64,000 nucleotides of DNA from SIG603 sp964369415 (GCA_964369415.1 CAYJFP010000006.1:1-64000), one strand, 5' to 3'. Positions 1-7,234 are shown, numbered from the stretch's first letter. Notes: generated by a model from the letters alone, not told the origin. Program-made: numbers and translations.

Positions 1-1
1 T

Positions 2-346
2 TGGTGGAGGCGAGGAGAATTGAACTCCTGTCCGAAAGTTATTTACCAGAGCTTTCTACGAGTGTAGCCTATGAGTTACATTCCCTTAAAGATGCGCCCA
101 AAGGCAGACTCATCTTTTTAGTAGCCTTTAAATCATGACAAGCTTAAAGGCGTTGGCTTGTTCACGTGCACCACTAATCGACGCTTCTATCCAAGCCGTG
201 GTACTCTCGGTAGAAACGAGCTGCATTAAGCAGCTAAAGCAACTTTATTGTTGTTACTTAATTTATAATTTACGGCTTTTTAAGTGGTACCGCGCCACTA
301 CTCGCTTACTAAGGCTCACGACCCCCGTCGAAACCTTTACGCCCCC
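2..346 (-). ncRNA. ssrA: tmRNA (transfer-messenger RNA)
   Basis: This RNA rescues stalled ribosomes with SmpB and tags the unfinished protein for proteolysis. Seen: read on the minus strand, the 5' end GGGGGCG pairs with CGCCTCC near the 3' end, followed by an A and an encoded CCA, giving a 7-bp acceptor stem with one G-U pair. The conserved tRNA-like 5' segment (AAAGGTTTCGACGGGGGTC) is present. The tag reading frame runs from about 276 down to 226 and encodes AVNYKLSNNNKVALAA before a TAA stop; the VALAA end is typical of SsrA tags. The 3' terminator would lie outside the window. Its partner smpB is 1 kb upstream on the same strand. Confidence 0.96.
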
Positions 347-353
347 ATGTATT

Positions 354-369
354 CCCCTAAAAATAGGGG
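354..369. repeat. short hairpin upstream of ssrA
   Basis: CCCCTA and TAGGGG arms flank a four-base A loop, between the end of the Zn-ribbon gene and the 5' end of tmRNA. No U-tract follows on either strand, so a processing stem for the tmRNA precursor fits better than a terminator. This is inference. Confidence 0.4.
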
Positions 370-382
370 AGAGGTAGTGTTT

Positions 383-586
383 TTAACCTCCTACTAGGAA
401 GTCTAAAACATTTGAGCCTTTGCTTGTTTTTGCCTTGTAAAGCTCGGTAAAGCCACAGCTAGTACAGCTTATAGTTATAAATTTCTTGTTTTGAATGTCA
501 AACATCTTTGCAAAATTTCCACCTGTTGCTTGGAATTGGTCGTTTTCAAAACTGGTGTTTCCACATTTAGCGCATACATATTGCAT
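383..586 (-). CDS. Zn-ribbon protein, DUF2082-like
   Basis: A 67-residue protein whose cellular role is unknown. Seen: a CxxC pair at the N-terminus (CAKC) and a second pair in mid-protein (CTSC) form a four-cysteine zinc ribbon, and the C-terminus reads VLDFLVGG. This pattern matches the small 'nucleic-acid-binding Zn-ribbon' family formerly called DUF2082. It follows the dcd remnant by about a dozen bases, with an SD-like AAGGAG upstream, so it is probably co-transcribed with it. Nucleic-acid binding is only the family's annotation and has not been shown by anything in this sequence. Confidence 0.75.
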   Translation of the reverse strand: MQYVCAKCGNTSFENDQFQATGGNFAKMFDIQNKKFITISCTSCGFTELYKAKTSKGSNVLDFLVGG

Positions 587-598
587 AATAATTCTCCT

Positions 599-1062
599 TT
601 AAACTTTATTTTCAAAATCTAATACGATTCTAGAGCCTGTTGCTCCTTTTTGTCCTATGTATTTTCCTTTGTAAGGATTAATCGCGGGCTCTTTTGTATC
701 TGCAAAAACTAATTGGCCGACTCTTCTTCCTGCGGTAAGTTCAATAGCTTGCCTATTTGCGTTGAAAAGCTCTAAAGTAATTTCACCCTTAAAGCCAGGG
801 TCAACCCATCCAGCATTTTGTATAAATAACCCCATTCTACCAAGTGAGCTTCTGCCTTCAACAAAAGAAGTTAAATCATTTGGCAGTTCTATATATTCCA
901 TAGTTGTAGCCAAAACAAACTGACCGGGGAGCAAAAGATATTTATCGGTTATAATTGTCTTATATCAACACTTGCTGGCTGAATTTGCTGTTTTTCTAAA
1001 GGTGAGATGACTAATTCGCCTTTAGAGAGACGTTTAATTATACTTGCATCACTCAGTATCAT
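599..1062 (-). pseudogene. dcd: dCTP deaminase, frameshifted and internally deleted
   Basis: Dcd normally converts dCTP to dUTP for thymidylate synthesis. Seen: an ATG at 1062 opens a frame beginning MILSDASIIKRLSKGELVIS and reaching IQPASVDIRQL before a TAA stop near 950. The homology resumes in another frame at about LLLPGQFVLATTM and runs to the normal C-terminus, including the active-site stretch EGRSSLGRMGL and the end GATGSRI. Family knowledge: intact Dcd has roughly 30-40 more residues between the SVDxR and PGxFVLA blocks. The gene has therefore lost a segment as well as its frame. The start overlaps the end of the upstream membrane-protein gene (ATGATACTGAGTGA). A TTG at 934 could start a 111-residue C-terminal fragment, which would lack the N-terminal fold. 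A deletion in the assembly is the main alternative. Confidence 0.85.
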
Positions 1063-1309
1063 TATTTTCCAGCTCTTCTTTATTAGTTGCAGTCGATGTC
1101 ATTCTTCTTTTATGGTATTTATAAAAGACAAATACCCTTGAAATGATAAACAATACGGCGATGACAGTCCAAATTCTAGTTACATCCCATAGAATATGGT
1201 CAAATCTAGTGACGCCTATACTGTTTGTCATAAAAAAGAATAAATACATTCCTGTAAAAATTCCAATTAAAATTAGCGCATATATTCCTAAAGTTTTATA
1301 CTTAATCAT
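1049..1309 (-). CDS. small two-span membrane protein
   Basis: An 86-residue protein of unknown function. Seen: two hydrophobic segments, roughly residues 8-27 and 43-61, then a basic stretch (YKYHKRRM) and an acidic, Asn-rich tail. The basic patch after the second span predicts both ends on the cytoplasmic side. It lies between smpB and the dcd remnant and overlaps the dcd start by 14 bases, suggesting translational coupling. I do not recognise a family. Confidence 0.6.
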   Translation of the reverse strand: MIKYKTLGIYALILIGIFTGMYLFFFMTNSIGVTRFDHILWDVTRIWTVIAVLFIISRVFVFYKYHKRRMTSTATNKEELENNDTE

Positions 1310-1331
1310 TAAAATCCCTCAGTTTCAAAAC

Positions 1332-1796
1332 TTATCGATTTTGCTCTTTAAGTGCCCTTTGTATGTCTCTTTTTGCGCTTTTTTGAGCTATATCGGCACG
1401 TTTGTCATACTGTTTTTTACCTTTGCATACACCGACTTGAACTTTTACCCTTGAGCCTTTAAAATAAAGAGAAATAGGAATTAAAGCATAGCCATCTTGT
1501 TGGGTTAAAGCAAAAAGCTTCATGATTTCTCGTTTATGCATTAAAAGCCTTTTTACCCTCATGGGGTCTTTGTTAAAAATATTCCCTTGTTCGTAAGGGC
1601 TAATATGGCAAGCGTTTAAAAAAAGTTCACCCTTAACGACAGAGCACCAAGCGTCTTTTAAATTTACTCGTCCTTGCCTTAAAGACTTAACTTCGGTTCC
1701 GAAAAGCTCAATGCCAGCTTCAAAGCTTTCTTCAACAAAATAGTCATGATAGGCCTTTTTGTTACTTGCTATTGTTTTTGTGTTTTCTTTTGCCAT
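1332..1796 (-). CDS. smpB: SsrA-binding protein SmpB
   Basis: SmpB binds the tRNA-like part of tmRNA and carries it to stalled ribosomes in the cytoplasm. Seen: 154 residues, the family's usual length, with the hallmark blocks YFVEESFEAGIELFGTEVKS, the HISPYEQGN block and LLMHKREI, and a basic C-terminal tail (DKRADIAQKSAKRDIQRALK) that enters the decoding site. The start is supported by TAGGAGG upstream. The gene is close to ssrA but separated by three small genes rather than directly adjacent. Confidence 0.97.
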   Translation of the reverse strand: MAKENTKTIASNKKAYHDYFVEESFEAGIELFGTEVKSLRQGRVNLKDAWCSVVKGELFLNACHISPYEQGNIFNKDPMRVKRLLMHKREIMKLFALTQQDGYALIPISLYFKGSRVKVQVGVCKGKKQYDKRADIAQKSAKRDIQRALKEQNR

Positions 1797-1820
1797 AAAA
1801 GCCTACCTCCTAAAAATTAA

Positions 1821-2228
1821 TTACTTTGAATCAGAACTGATTGTATTTTCGACAGCTTCGGCGCAGTAACAAACTAAACTATCACAAAATTCCTTTTTAG
1901 AAGAGTTTTTATCTACGCTTTCAAGAAGCTCCTTGCAGTTAAGAGTTCCGTTTTTATCCTTGAATTTATCTAAAAAATCAGAAACATCTTCTCGGCTTCT
2001 GTTTAGCATGCCAAGAGCCATTAAAGCTCCTGTAACAGCACCACAAACAGAGCCAACTCCCATTCCACCGCCAAAATTTCTGCCTAAACTATATGCGGAT
2101 TCTTTATCAATACCGCACAAATCATGAAAAGGTATCAAAACCGCTTGACAGCAGTTATAATGCGGTTTGTCAGTCTTTATTTCTTCAGTTTTAAACAGTT
2201 CATAGGCGGTCTCAACTCGTTTAGTCAT
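1821..2228 (-). CDS. C_GCAxxG_C_C family protein
   Basis: A 135-residue member of a small family named for its conserved cysteine spacing and thought to be redox-related; the biochemical role is not established. Seen: NCCQAVLIPF, then the glycine-rich NFGGGMGVGSVCGAVTGALM, and later cysteines at CKELL, FCDSL and VCYCAEA. SD AGGAG precedes the ATG at 2228. It lies between recR and smpB on the same strand and is probably co-transcribed with them. Confidence 0.85.
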   Translation of the reverse strand: MTKRVETAYELFKTEEIKTDKPHYNCCQAVLIPFHDLCGIDKESAYSLGRNFGGGMGVGSVCGAVTGALMALGMLNRSREDVSDFLDKFKDKNGTLNCKELLESVDKNSSKKEFCDSLVCYCAEAVENTISSDSK

Positions 2229-2245
2229 GGTAAAACTCCTAAATT

Positions 2246-2848
2246 TTATAGTTCTCTTCTTCCTTCTATCGCCCTTGTAAGAGTGACTTCGTCGGCGTAT
2301 TCAAGGTCACCACCTACAGGTATACCATAGGCAAGTCTAGTGACTTTTATTCCAAGTGGTTTTAAAAGCCTTGAAACATACATGGCGGTTGCTTCACCTT
2401 CAACAGTGGGATTTGTTGCCATAATTATCTCTTTTACTACTCCATCACCTGTTCGGGCAAGTAGTTCCTTTATTCTAAGTTCGTCTGGGCCGATTCCAGA
2501 AAGAGGGGAGATGGCGCCGTGAAGAACATGGTAAGTTATGTTAAATTCATTAGTTCTTTCAAGTGCAAATACATCTCTTGGGTCCTCAACAACACAAATG
2601 GTTGTTTTATCTCTTGAATCGTTTGAGCAAATGGGACAGATTTCACTATCGGTTAGATTACAGCAAATTTTGCAGTAATGTGTGTTTTGGTGTGCATCTA
2701 AAATCGCCTGAGCAAACTGTTTTGCATCTTCATGACTCATGTTAAGTACATGATACGCCACGCGCTGTGCCGATTTATGTCCTATTCCCTGAAAACTCTC
2801 GAACCAATCAATTAAATTATCAAGTGGTGGGATATGATACTGTGCCAT
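2246..2848 (-). CDS. recR: recombination mediator RecR
   Basis: RecR works with RecF and RecO to load RecA on gapped DNA. Seen: 200 residues, the normal length, with an N-terminal helix-hairpin-helix (about residues 17-32), a four-cysteine zinc finger (C59, C62 or C63, C71, C74), then a Toprim domain beginning at about residue 82 with the acidic VVEDPRD, and the C-terminal GIPVGGDLEYADEVTL block. Its ATG overlaps the ybaB stop as TAATG, so the two are translationally coupled. Confidence 0.97.
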   Translation of the reverse strand: MAQYHIPPLDNLIDWFESFQGIGHKSAQRVAYHVLNMSHEDAKQFAQAILDAHQNTHYCKICCNLTDSEICPICSNDSRDKTTICVVEDPRDVFALERTNEFNITYHVLHGAISPLSGIGPDELRIKELLARTGDGVVKEIIMATNPTVEGEATAMYVSRLLKPLGIKVTRLAYGIPVGGDLEYADEVTLTRAIEGRREL

Positions 2849-3198
2849 TAGAATAGACCTGGTATATTAATTCCGCCAGAAACAGCATTTAATCTTTCTT
2901 CTTTGTCAGCAGAAGCCGCTCTTAAGGCTTCGTTAACAGCCGCTGCAATCATATCACAGAGCATTTCTGTATCTTCAGGGTCAACAACCTCAGGTTTAAC
3001 TTCGATTAGTTTAACTTCCATTTTACCTGTAACTGTCGCTGTAACCATAGAGCCACCTGCTGAAGCAGAATATTCTTTTTGTTCTAGTTCCTCGGTTACT
3101 TTTTCCATGTCATCTTGCATTTTTTGAGCTTGACGAGCTAGTTGTTGCATATTTTGCGCACCGCCGCCACCTACACCTTTTGGTAATCTTGCTTTCAT
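2848..3198 (-). CDS. ybaB: nucleoid-associated protein YbaB/EbfC
   Basis: A small DNA-binding protein of the YbaB/EbfC family, almost always found between dnaX and recR. Seen: 116 residues, an N-terminal Gly-rich stretch (PKGVGGGG) before the helix QNMQQLARQAQKMQ, and the conserved VKPEVVDPEDTEML block. I chose the ATG at 3198 because AAAGG lies about nine bases upstream; an ATG at 3207 would sit too close to that SD. Confidence 0.95.
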   Translation of the reverse strand: MKARLPKGVGGGGAQNMQQLARQAQKMQDDMEKVTEELEQKEYSASAGGSMVTATVTGKMEVKLIEVKPEVVDPEDTEMLCDMIAAAVNEALRAASADKEERLNAVSGGINIPGLF

Positions 3199-3218
3199 TT
3201 TTATCATCCTTTCAGTTT

Positions 3219-4790
3219 CTATTCTTCAATTTTTTGAACTTCAATACCCATATCTGTTGCTTTTTTTTCTAGCGCAGTAAATGGGTCGTCATTATCTTTA
3301 TCTTTGTTTTTTTTATATGGTCCTAGTTTATAAAGTTTTCCCGTTACAGCATAAATTGCCTCTCGCAGTTTATCCTTATAAACTGGGTTTGTCTTTAAGT
3401 AGTCAAATGCTAAATCAGAGCCGTCTACAAGCATAAAGTCGCCGCTTGTGTATGCCGCTGAGTCTAAAAAAGCCATTCCCACAGTCATGGAATAATCTTT
3501 AACTAAATGTATAACTTCGGGCCATTTGGTAAATGGGACTGCATTTTCGGATAATTCCTCTATTTTAAAATTTTGTGGTTCTCTAATTTGTGGTGTTTTT
3601 TCATCTTTATCAGGTTTAGCTACGGGTAAAGGAGAAAGGGGAGAAGCCGTAAATTTTCTTTGTTCTAAGGCTTCAATTCTTCGCATTAAAGCATCGCTAC
3701 TTGAATCAAGTTCAGGTGAGCATAGCTTAATAAGTGCCATTTCAAGTACTACTCTCTCGTTAGAATACTTCATCTTATCAAGAGTTAAATTTAGGCTGTC
3801 CATACAGTGGAGTATAAGTGATAAAGGTGTTTTTAAAGCAGCTTCTTCAAGACTTTGGTATTCTTCATCGCTCATGATTATCATAGAAGGCTTTGTTCTC
3901 ATAGCTTTTATAAGCATCATATGCCTAAAATGCATAACAAGTTCTGAGCAAAGTCTATTTAAATCCTTAGATTTTGCGTATAAATCATTAACAATTTCTA
4001 TGCATAAAGCGGCATCTTTGCTAGTGATTCCATCAGATAAAGAAAAAAGGTGCTCTTTTGAAGCAATTCCTGCTGTTTCTTCAACTGTTTCATAGCTTAC
4101 ATGCTCATTTCGTCCAATACACTGGTCTAAAAGAGAAATAGCATCTCGCATGCCGCCATCGGCAATTTCGGCTATCATAAGTGCCGCATCGTCGTCTATG
4201 GTGGCGTTTTCCTTTTCGCAAATATATTTTAGGCGTTTTGAAAGTGCCTCGGTGGTAATTCTTCTGAAATCAAAGCGTTGACACCTTGAAAGAATGGTGG
4301 AAAGAAGTTTGTGCACCTCTGTAGTTGCCAAAATGAAAATTACATGAGATGGAGGCTCTTCAAGTGTTTTTAGTAGTGCGTTAAAAGCAGAAGATGAAAG
4401 CTCGTGCACCTCATCTATAATATAGACTCTATATTTTGCCGAAGCAGGAGTAAAGGCAACCTCTTCTATCAAAGCCCTTACATCGTCGACTCTGTTATTA
4501 CTTGCGGCATCAATCTCCATGACATCCATCAAAGAGCCGTTGTCAATTCCGATACAGTTTTCACAAACACCACAAGGATTGCCGTTTTGAAGATTTAAAC
4601 AGTTAACGGCCTTTGCAAGTATTTTAGAACACGAGGTTTTACCTGTTCCCCTTGATCCTGTAAAAAGGTAGGCATGTGAAACTTTTTGGGCGATTAGCTG
4701 AGACTTTAATGTGTCGGTAATCTGCTCTTGTCCAACCATATCGTCAAATGTTTGAGGTCTATATTTTCGGTATAATACTTTGTAACTCAT
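3219..4790 (-). CDS. dnaX: DNA polymerase III subunit gamma/tau
   Basis: DnaX is the ATPase core of the clamp loader that places the beta clamp on DNA and links the polymerase cores. Seen: 523 residues; Walker A GSRGTGKT (45-52), a zinc-binding set C64/C73/C76/C79, Walker B YIIDEVH (123-129), and sensor SRC (168-170), followed by domain III and a shorter, lower-complexity C-terminal part. The SD is weak (GGGT). The SRP RNA gene lies upstream and ybaB-recR downstream, the common Firmicutes order. Confidence 0.97.
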   Translation of the reverse strand: MSYKVLYRKYRPQTFDDMVGQEQITDTLKSQLIAQKVSHAYLFTGSRGTGKTSCSKILAKAVNCLNLQNGNPCGVCENCIGIDNGSLMDVMEIDAASNNRVDDVRALIEEVAFTPASAKYRVYIIDEVHELSSSAFNALLKTLEEPPSHVIFILATTEVHKLLSTILSRCQRFDFRRITTEALSKRLKYICEKENATIDDDAALMIAEIADGGMRDAISLLDQCIGRNEHVSYETVEETAGIASKEHLFSLSDGITSKDAALCIEIVNDLYAKSKDLNRLCSELVMHFRHMMLIKAMRTKPSMIIMSDEEYQSLEEAALKTPLSLILHCMDSLNLTLDKMKYSNERVVLEMALIKLCSPELDSSSDALMRRIEALEQRKFTASPLSPLPVAKPDKDEKTPQIREPQNFKIEELSENAVPFTKWPEVIHLVKDYSMTVGMAFLDSAAYTSGDFMLVDGSDLAFDYLKTNPVYKDKLREAIYAVTGKLYKLGPYKKNKDKDNDDPFTALEKKATDMGIEVQKIEE

Positions 4791-4801
4791 AAATATACCC
4801 A

Positions 4802-4822
4802 GTCACTTAAAAAAATAGTGAC
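4802..4822. repeat. inverted repeat in the dnaX leader
   Basis: GTCACT and AGTGAC arms separated by an A-rich (plus strand) loop, 12 bases before the dnaX start codon. It could fold in the dnaX mRNA leader near the ribosome site or be a remnant terminator; no U-tract follows the stem. Confidence 0.35.
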
Positions 4823-4844
4823 AGCAACCTTTCCTACATTTTTT

Positions 4845-4872
4845 CAAAACTTGCCTTCAAAAATAGGCAAGT
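4845..4872 (-). terminator. SRP RNA terminator
   Basis: On the minus strand ACTTGCC pairs with GGCAAGT across a ten-base loop and is followed by TTTT. It lies just past the 3' end of the SRP RNA and before dnaX, so it would end the small RNA transcript. Confidence 0.55.
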
Positions 4873-4879
4873 ACAAATT

Positions 4880-5010
4880 CCGTAGAATATGTGAGTGGAC
4901 AGGCTACCTGCATCGCACGGGAAGATCCGCTTAATGCTGCTCGGTTCCCCGCCTGACATGGTTCACGGGCTCCCGCCGCGCAGACCTGTCCACTCGCATA
5001 TTCCACGGCG
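4880..5010 (-). ncRNA. ffs: signal recognition particle RNA, small bacterial type
   Basis: This RNA pairs with Ffh to deliver membrane proteins to the translocon. Seen: on the minus strand the ends CGTGGAATATGCGAGTGGAC and GTCCACTCACATATTCTACG form a long helix, and the apical part carries the domain IV signature CAGG-CGG-GGAA-CCG-AGCAG, with a GGAA tetraloop and the asymmetric loop that binds Ffh. About 130 bases long, it lacks room for the 5' Alu domain of the Bacillus-type 6S SRP RNA. A consensus promoter and a terminator flank it, and dnaX follows, the usual neighbour. Confidence 0.92.
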
Positions 5011-5041
5011 TATCTGTCCCTGCCATGAAACTCGCTTTAAC

Positions 5042-5070
5042 ATTATAATAGATTTTGAAGAAAAATTCAA
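5042..5070 (-). promoter_or_regulatory. sigma-A promoter of the SRP RNA
   Basis: TTGAAT (5070-5065) and TATAAT (5047-5042), separated by exactly 17 bases, on the minus strand. The predicted start near 5035 would give a roughly 25-base leader before the mature RNA helix. Confidence 0.75.
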
Positions 5071-5105
5071 GTATTAATTATGTATTTATTTTACTAAACG
5101 AGAAA

Positions 5106-5759
5106 TTATTTTCGTTTTTTCATATTTTCTCTCTCAAGTTTAAAAATAGATTTACAGAGTATATCAGTATCAGACTCACTTATTTCGGTGATTTTACAAC
5201 GATAAATAAACTCATCATTAACTCTAAATCTGTCAATAACATTAGACGAAAAAGTAAATGACGGGGAGTCAGGAGTTAGATGAAGATCAATGATATCTAG
5301 TTTTTCATCGATATCAAGAAGTAAATCGCTAGAAAAACGAAGTCCGGAAAGACTTATATCAAGAAGATTCACATTGAACATTTGTGAACTGCCGTTAGAC
5401 TCGAAAATGGAAACATTATCTGCTTGTTGAATATTTACATTTGCTGAAGTCTTAACTCTAAAAAATTTTCTTCTCTCAAAATTTTGAAAGATTTCTATAT
5501 TTGTAATTCTTATAAATTCTTTATTGGAAACGTAGATTGTTCCACCAAGAACTAAGAAATTTCCACCTTTTCTAAGTACAACTTTTACTCTTAATCCATA
5601 TTCAATAAACTGTAGTGGGTCACCGTCTTTAGAAACTACTTCTAGGGCAACCTGATCTTTAACAAGTACATTTTTTACAGTTCCAAATAGCAATAGTTCA
5701 TTATTGGTGGTTTTAACTTCGCAAATTGCACCAATATATGATGTAATAGTATTATCCAT
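5106..5759 (-). CDS. PilZ-domain c-di-GMP effector, YcgR-like
   Basis: Likely a cytoplasmic c-di-GMP receptor. Seen: 217 residues; an N-terminal beta-rich domain (about 1-90) resembling the YcgR flagellar-brake domain, then a PilZ domain with both binding signatures: R97xxxR101 within ERRKFFRVKT and D134xSxxG139 in DISLSGLRF. The C-terminus is basic (ENMKKRK). Family knowledge: YcgR/DgrA proteins bind the motor when c-di-GMP is high and slow swimming. Inference: with flagellar operons 10 kb away it may be this cell's motor brake. It is transcribed away from parA, from a spacer holding a strong inverted repeat. SD GAGGG precedes the ATG. Confidence 0.82.
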   Translation of the reverse strand: MDNTITSYIGAICEVKTTNNELLLFGTVKNVLVKDQVALEVVSKDGDPLQFIEYGLRVKVVLRKGGNFLVLGGTIYVSNKEFIRITNIEIFQNFERRKFFRVKTSANVNIQQADNVSIFESNGSSQMFNVNLLDISLSGLRFSSDLLLDIDEKLDIIDLHLTPDSPSFTFSSNVIDRFRVNDEFIYRCKITEISESDTDILCKSIFKLERENMKKRK

Positions 5760-5820
5760 AATTATACCCTCTTAATTGTTTCAATTAAATAAATACACTT
5801 TTACTACAAAATATACATAT

Positions 5821-5850
5821 TTAGTTTAAAGACTTGCAAAATTAAACTAA
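5821..5850. promoter_or_regulatory. perfect inverted repeat, operator candidate
   Basis: TTAGTTTAA (5821-5829) and its exact reverse complement TTAAACTAA (5842-5850) flank a 12-base spacer in the PilZ/parA divergent region. The spacer contains the TTGCAA -35 box of the candidate parA promoter, so a dimeric protein bound here would block or guide RNA polymerase. The bound factor is unknown. AT-rich sequence makes short repeats more likely by chance, but a perfect 9+9 pair centred on a -35 box is uncommon. Confidence 0.5.
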
Positions 5851-5862
5851 ATTTGATATTAT
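5834..5862 (+). promoter_or_regulatory. sigma-A-type promoter of parA-comFB
   Basis: TTGCAA (5834-5839), 17-base spacer, TATTAT (5857-5862). It would give a leader of about 145 bases before the parA ATG at 6016, which has a strong AAAGGAGG SD. The -35 box sits inside the inverted repeat at 5821-5850. Confidence 0.5.
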
Positions 5863-6015
5863 TTTAATAAAGCATATTTATATAAATTATTTTACAATAA
5901 ATTTATATTGTTTTCAAGACCTAATTTTATTTTTTTATTAATTATTTATAATGTATTTAAGCTAATCTTTTACATTTTATATAAATTTGATGAATTAAAG
6001 GAGGAATGTTAGTTT

Positions 6016-6783
6016 ATGGCGAAAGTAATTTCTTTTATTAATGAAAAAGGTGGTGTAGGAAAGACCACTACAACAAATGTTATGGCATCAATTCTTAAAG
6101 ATAAAGGCTTTAAGGTTTTGTGTATAGATTTTGACCCACAGGGACATCTTTCATTTGGATTTAATGCAGATACGCAAAGTAAACCAACCATTTATGATGT
6201 TTTAAAGCGTAAAGTTAAATTGAGAGAGGCAATTCAAGAAACAGTAATTACCGACTTAGTTCCTGCGACTGATATACTAAAAAGTATAGAAAGTGAGTTT
6301 ACAAGTCATGGTAATGAAAATATTTTAAAAGAGATGATAAAACAAGTTGATTCACTTTATGATTATATTTTAATTGATTCACCGCCTGAACTTGGCTTGA
6401 TTTCTATAAATGCATTGGTTGCATCAAATATAGTTTTAATTCCTTGTTTGCCAGATGGATATAGTCTTATGGGAACAATTAAAGTTCATGAGACTATTTC
6501 AAGAATTAAATCAGCATTTAATCCTGATTTAAGAATTGGCGGAATTGTTTTAGTAAGGTATTATCCTAGAGAAAAGCTTAGCCGTTCGGCATCAGATGTG
6601 CTTAAAAATCTGTCTAAAACACTTGATATTCCTCTACTTCATACAAAAATTAGACATAGTAATATACTAAGTGATTCAACAAGTGTAAGACAATTAAATG
6701 TTGTAAAATCAATCTCAAGCAATACTTCAGTTCAAGATTATATGTCTCTTACAGAAGAACTATTGAGAAAGGGGATAATCTAA
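6016..6783 (+). CDS. ParA-family ATPase (Soj/MinD-like)
   Basis: A 255-residue ATPase of the deviant Walker family that positions DNA or protein complexes. Seen: deviant Walker A KGGVGKTT (11-18) with the early signature lysine, a switch I-like DFDPQGHLS (about 38-46), Walker B ILIDSPPELG, and C-terminal basic helices. There is no MinD-type amphipathic C-terminal membrane helix that I can see, and no ParB gene beside it. It is followed after one base by a ComFB-domain gene, so both are in one operon. Inference: with no parB or parS seen, it may position a protein cargo rather than a chromosome. The adjacent c-di-GMP effector gene and the absence of flhG in the flagellar operon make a motility or polarity role possible. 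Confidence 0.9.
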   Translation: MAKVISFINEKGGVGKTTTTNVMASILKDKGFKVLCIDFDPQGHLSFGFNADTQSKPTIYDVLKRKVKLREAIQETVITDLVPATDILKSIESEFTSHGNENILKEMIKQVDSLYDYILIDSPPELGLISINALVASNIVLIPCLPDGYSLMGTIKVHETISRIKSAFNPDLRIGGIVLVRYYPREKLSRSASDVLKNLSKTLDIPLLHTKIRHSNILSDSTSVRQLNVVKSISSNTSVQDYMSLTEELLRKGII

Positions 6784-6784
6784 T

Positions 6785-7234
6785 ATGGCAAACAATGATC
6801 AAAGTAAAGATTTACTGTTTAGCAAACTACTTCCAGCGCTTAAAAGTAATCCTTTTTCTTCGGAATATGAGGGAAATAAACCCGATACAGTCGATACATA
6901 CGAAGAAGTAGAAGTAAATGATATTTTATCAGCACTAAGAAGTAGGCTTTTTGCAAGACAAAGCACATATACCCAAGACAGCTATGCAACGCTTAATGTT
7001 ATGGAGAGTCTTGTATTAAAGCATATTGATGATATAGTAAAAAGATTTAACTGTTGCAGTTGTGATAGGTGCAAATGTGATGTGGCGGCTTATGCGCTTA
7101 ACAATTTACCTGCAAAATACATAGTAGCAGATAACAAACTTGTGACTAGATATGAAGATGAAATTCCGACAAGGGTCATCATGAATGCACTAGTTAATGC
7201 CGTTATTCATGTTAGAAGCAATCCGAGACACTAA
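6785..7234 (+). CDS. ComFB-domain protein, putative dinucleotide receptor
   Basis: A 149-residue protein. Seen: an unconserved, charged N-terminus (about 1-65) and a ComFB domain from about residue 70: NVMESLVLKHIDDIV, a cysteine cluster CCSCDRCKCDV (C90, C91, C93, C96, C98), AAYALNNLPAKYIV, and ALVNAVIHVRSNPRH at the end. Family knowledge: ComFB was first named for a Bacillus competence operon gene, and cyanobacterial members have been reported to bind cyclic dinucleotides. The cysteine cluster suggests metal binding. The start is one base after the parA stop. Inference: it is either the sensor or the cargo of the ParA ATPase. Its stop overlaps, tail to tail, that of the flippase gene. Confidence 0.82.
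   Translation: MANNDQSKDLLFSKLLPALKSNPFSSEYEGNKPDTVDTYEEVEVNDILSALRSRLFARQSTYTQDSYATLNVMESLVLKHIDDIVKRFNCCSCDRCKCDVAAYALNNLPAKYIVADNKLVTRYEDEIPTRVIMNALVNAVIHVRSNPRH

Noticed and set aside
135..377. Open frame across the tmRNA gene
   Set aside because: It lies on the opposite strand of ssrA, has no SD or homology, and the tmRNA structure explains the sequence.
3241..3320. A-runs near the dnaX 3' end, considered as a programmed frameshift
   Set aside because: They lie near the last residues rather than at the usual gamma/tau site; no downstream hairpin or alternate stop of a fitting length was evident.
4895..5077. Open frame on the plus strand over the SRP RNA
   Set aside because: It is a shadow of the structured RNA; no SD or protein homology.
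6016..6783. parA as part of a plasmid or phage partition locus
   Set aside because: No parB, parS-like repeats, replication genes or integrase nearby; surrounded by chromosomal genes.
7231..7234. Overlap of comFB and flippase stop codons as evidence of antisense control
   Set aside because: A four-base tail-to-tail overlap is too small to imply regulation.
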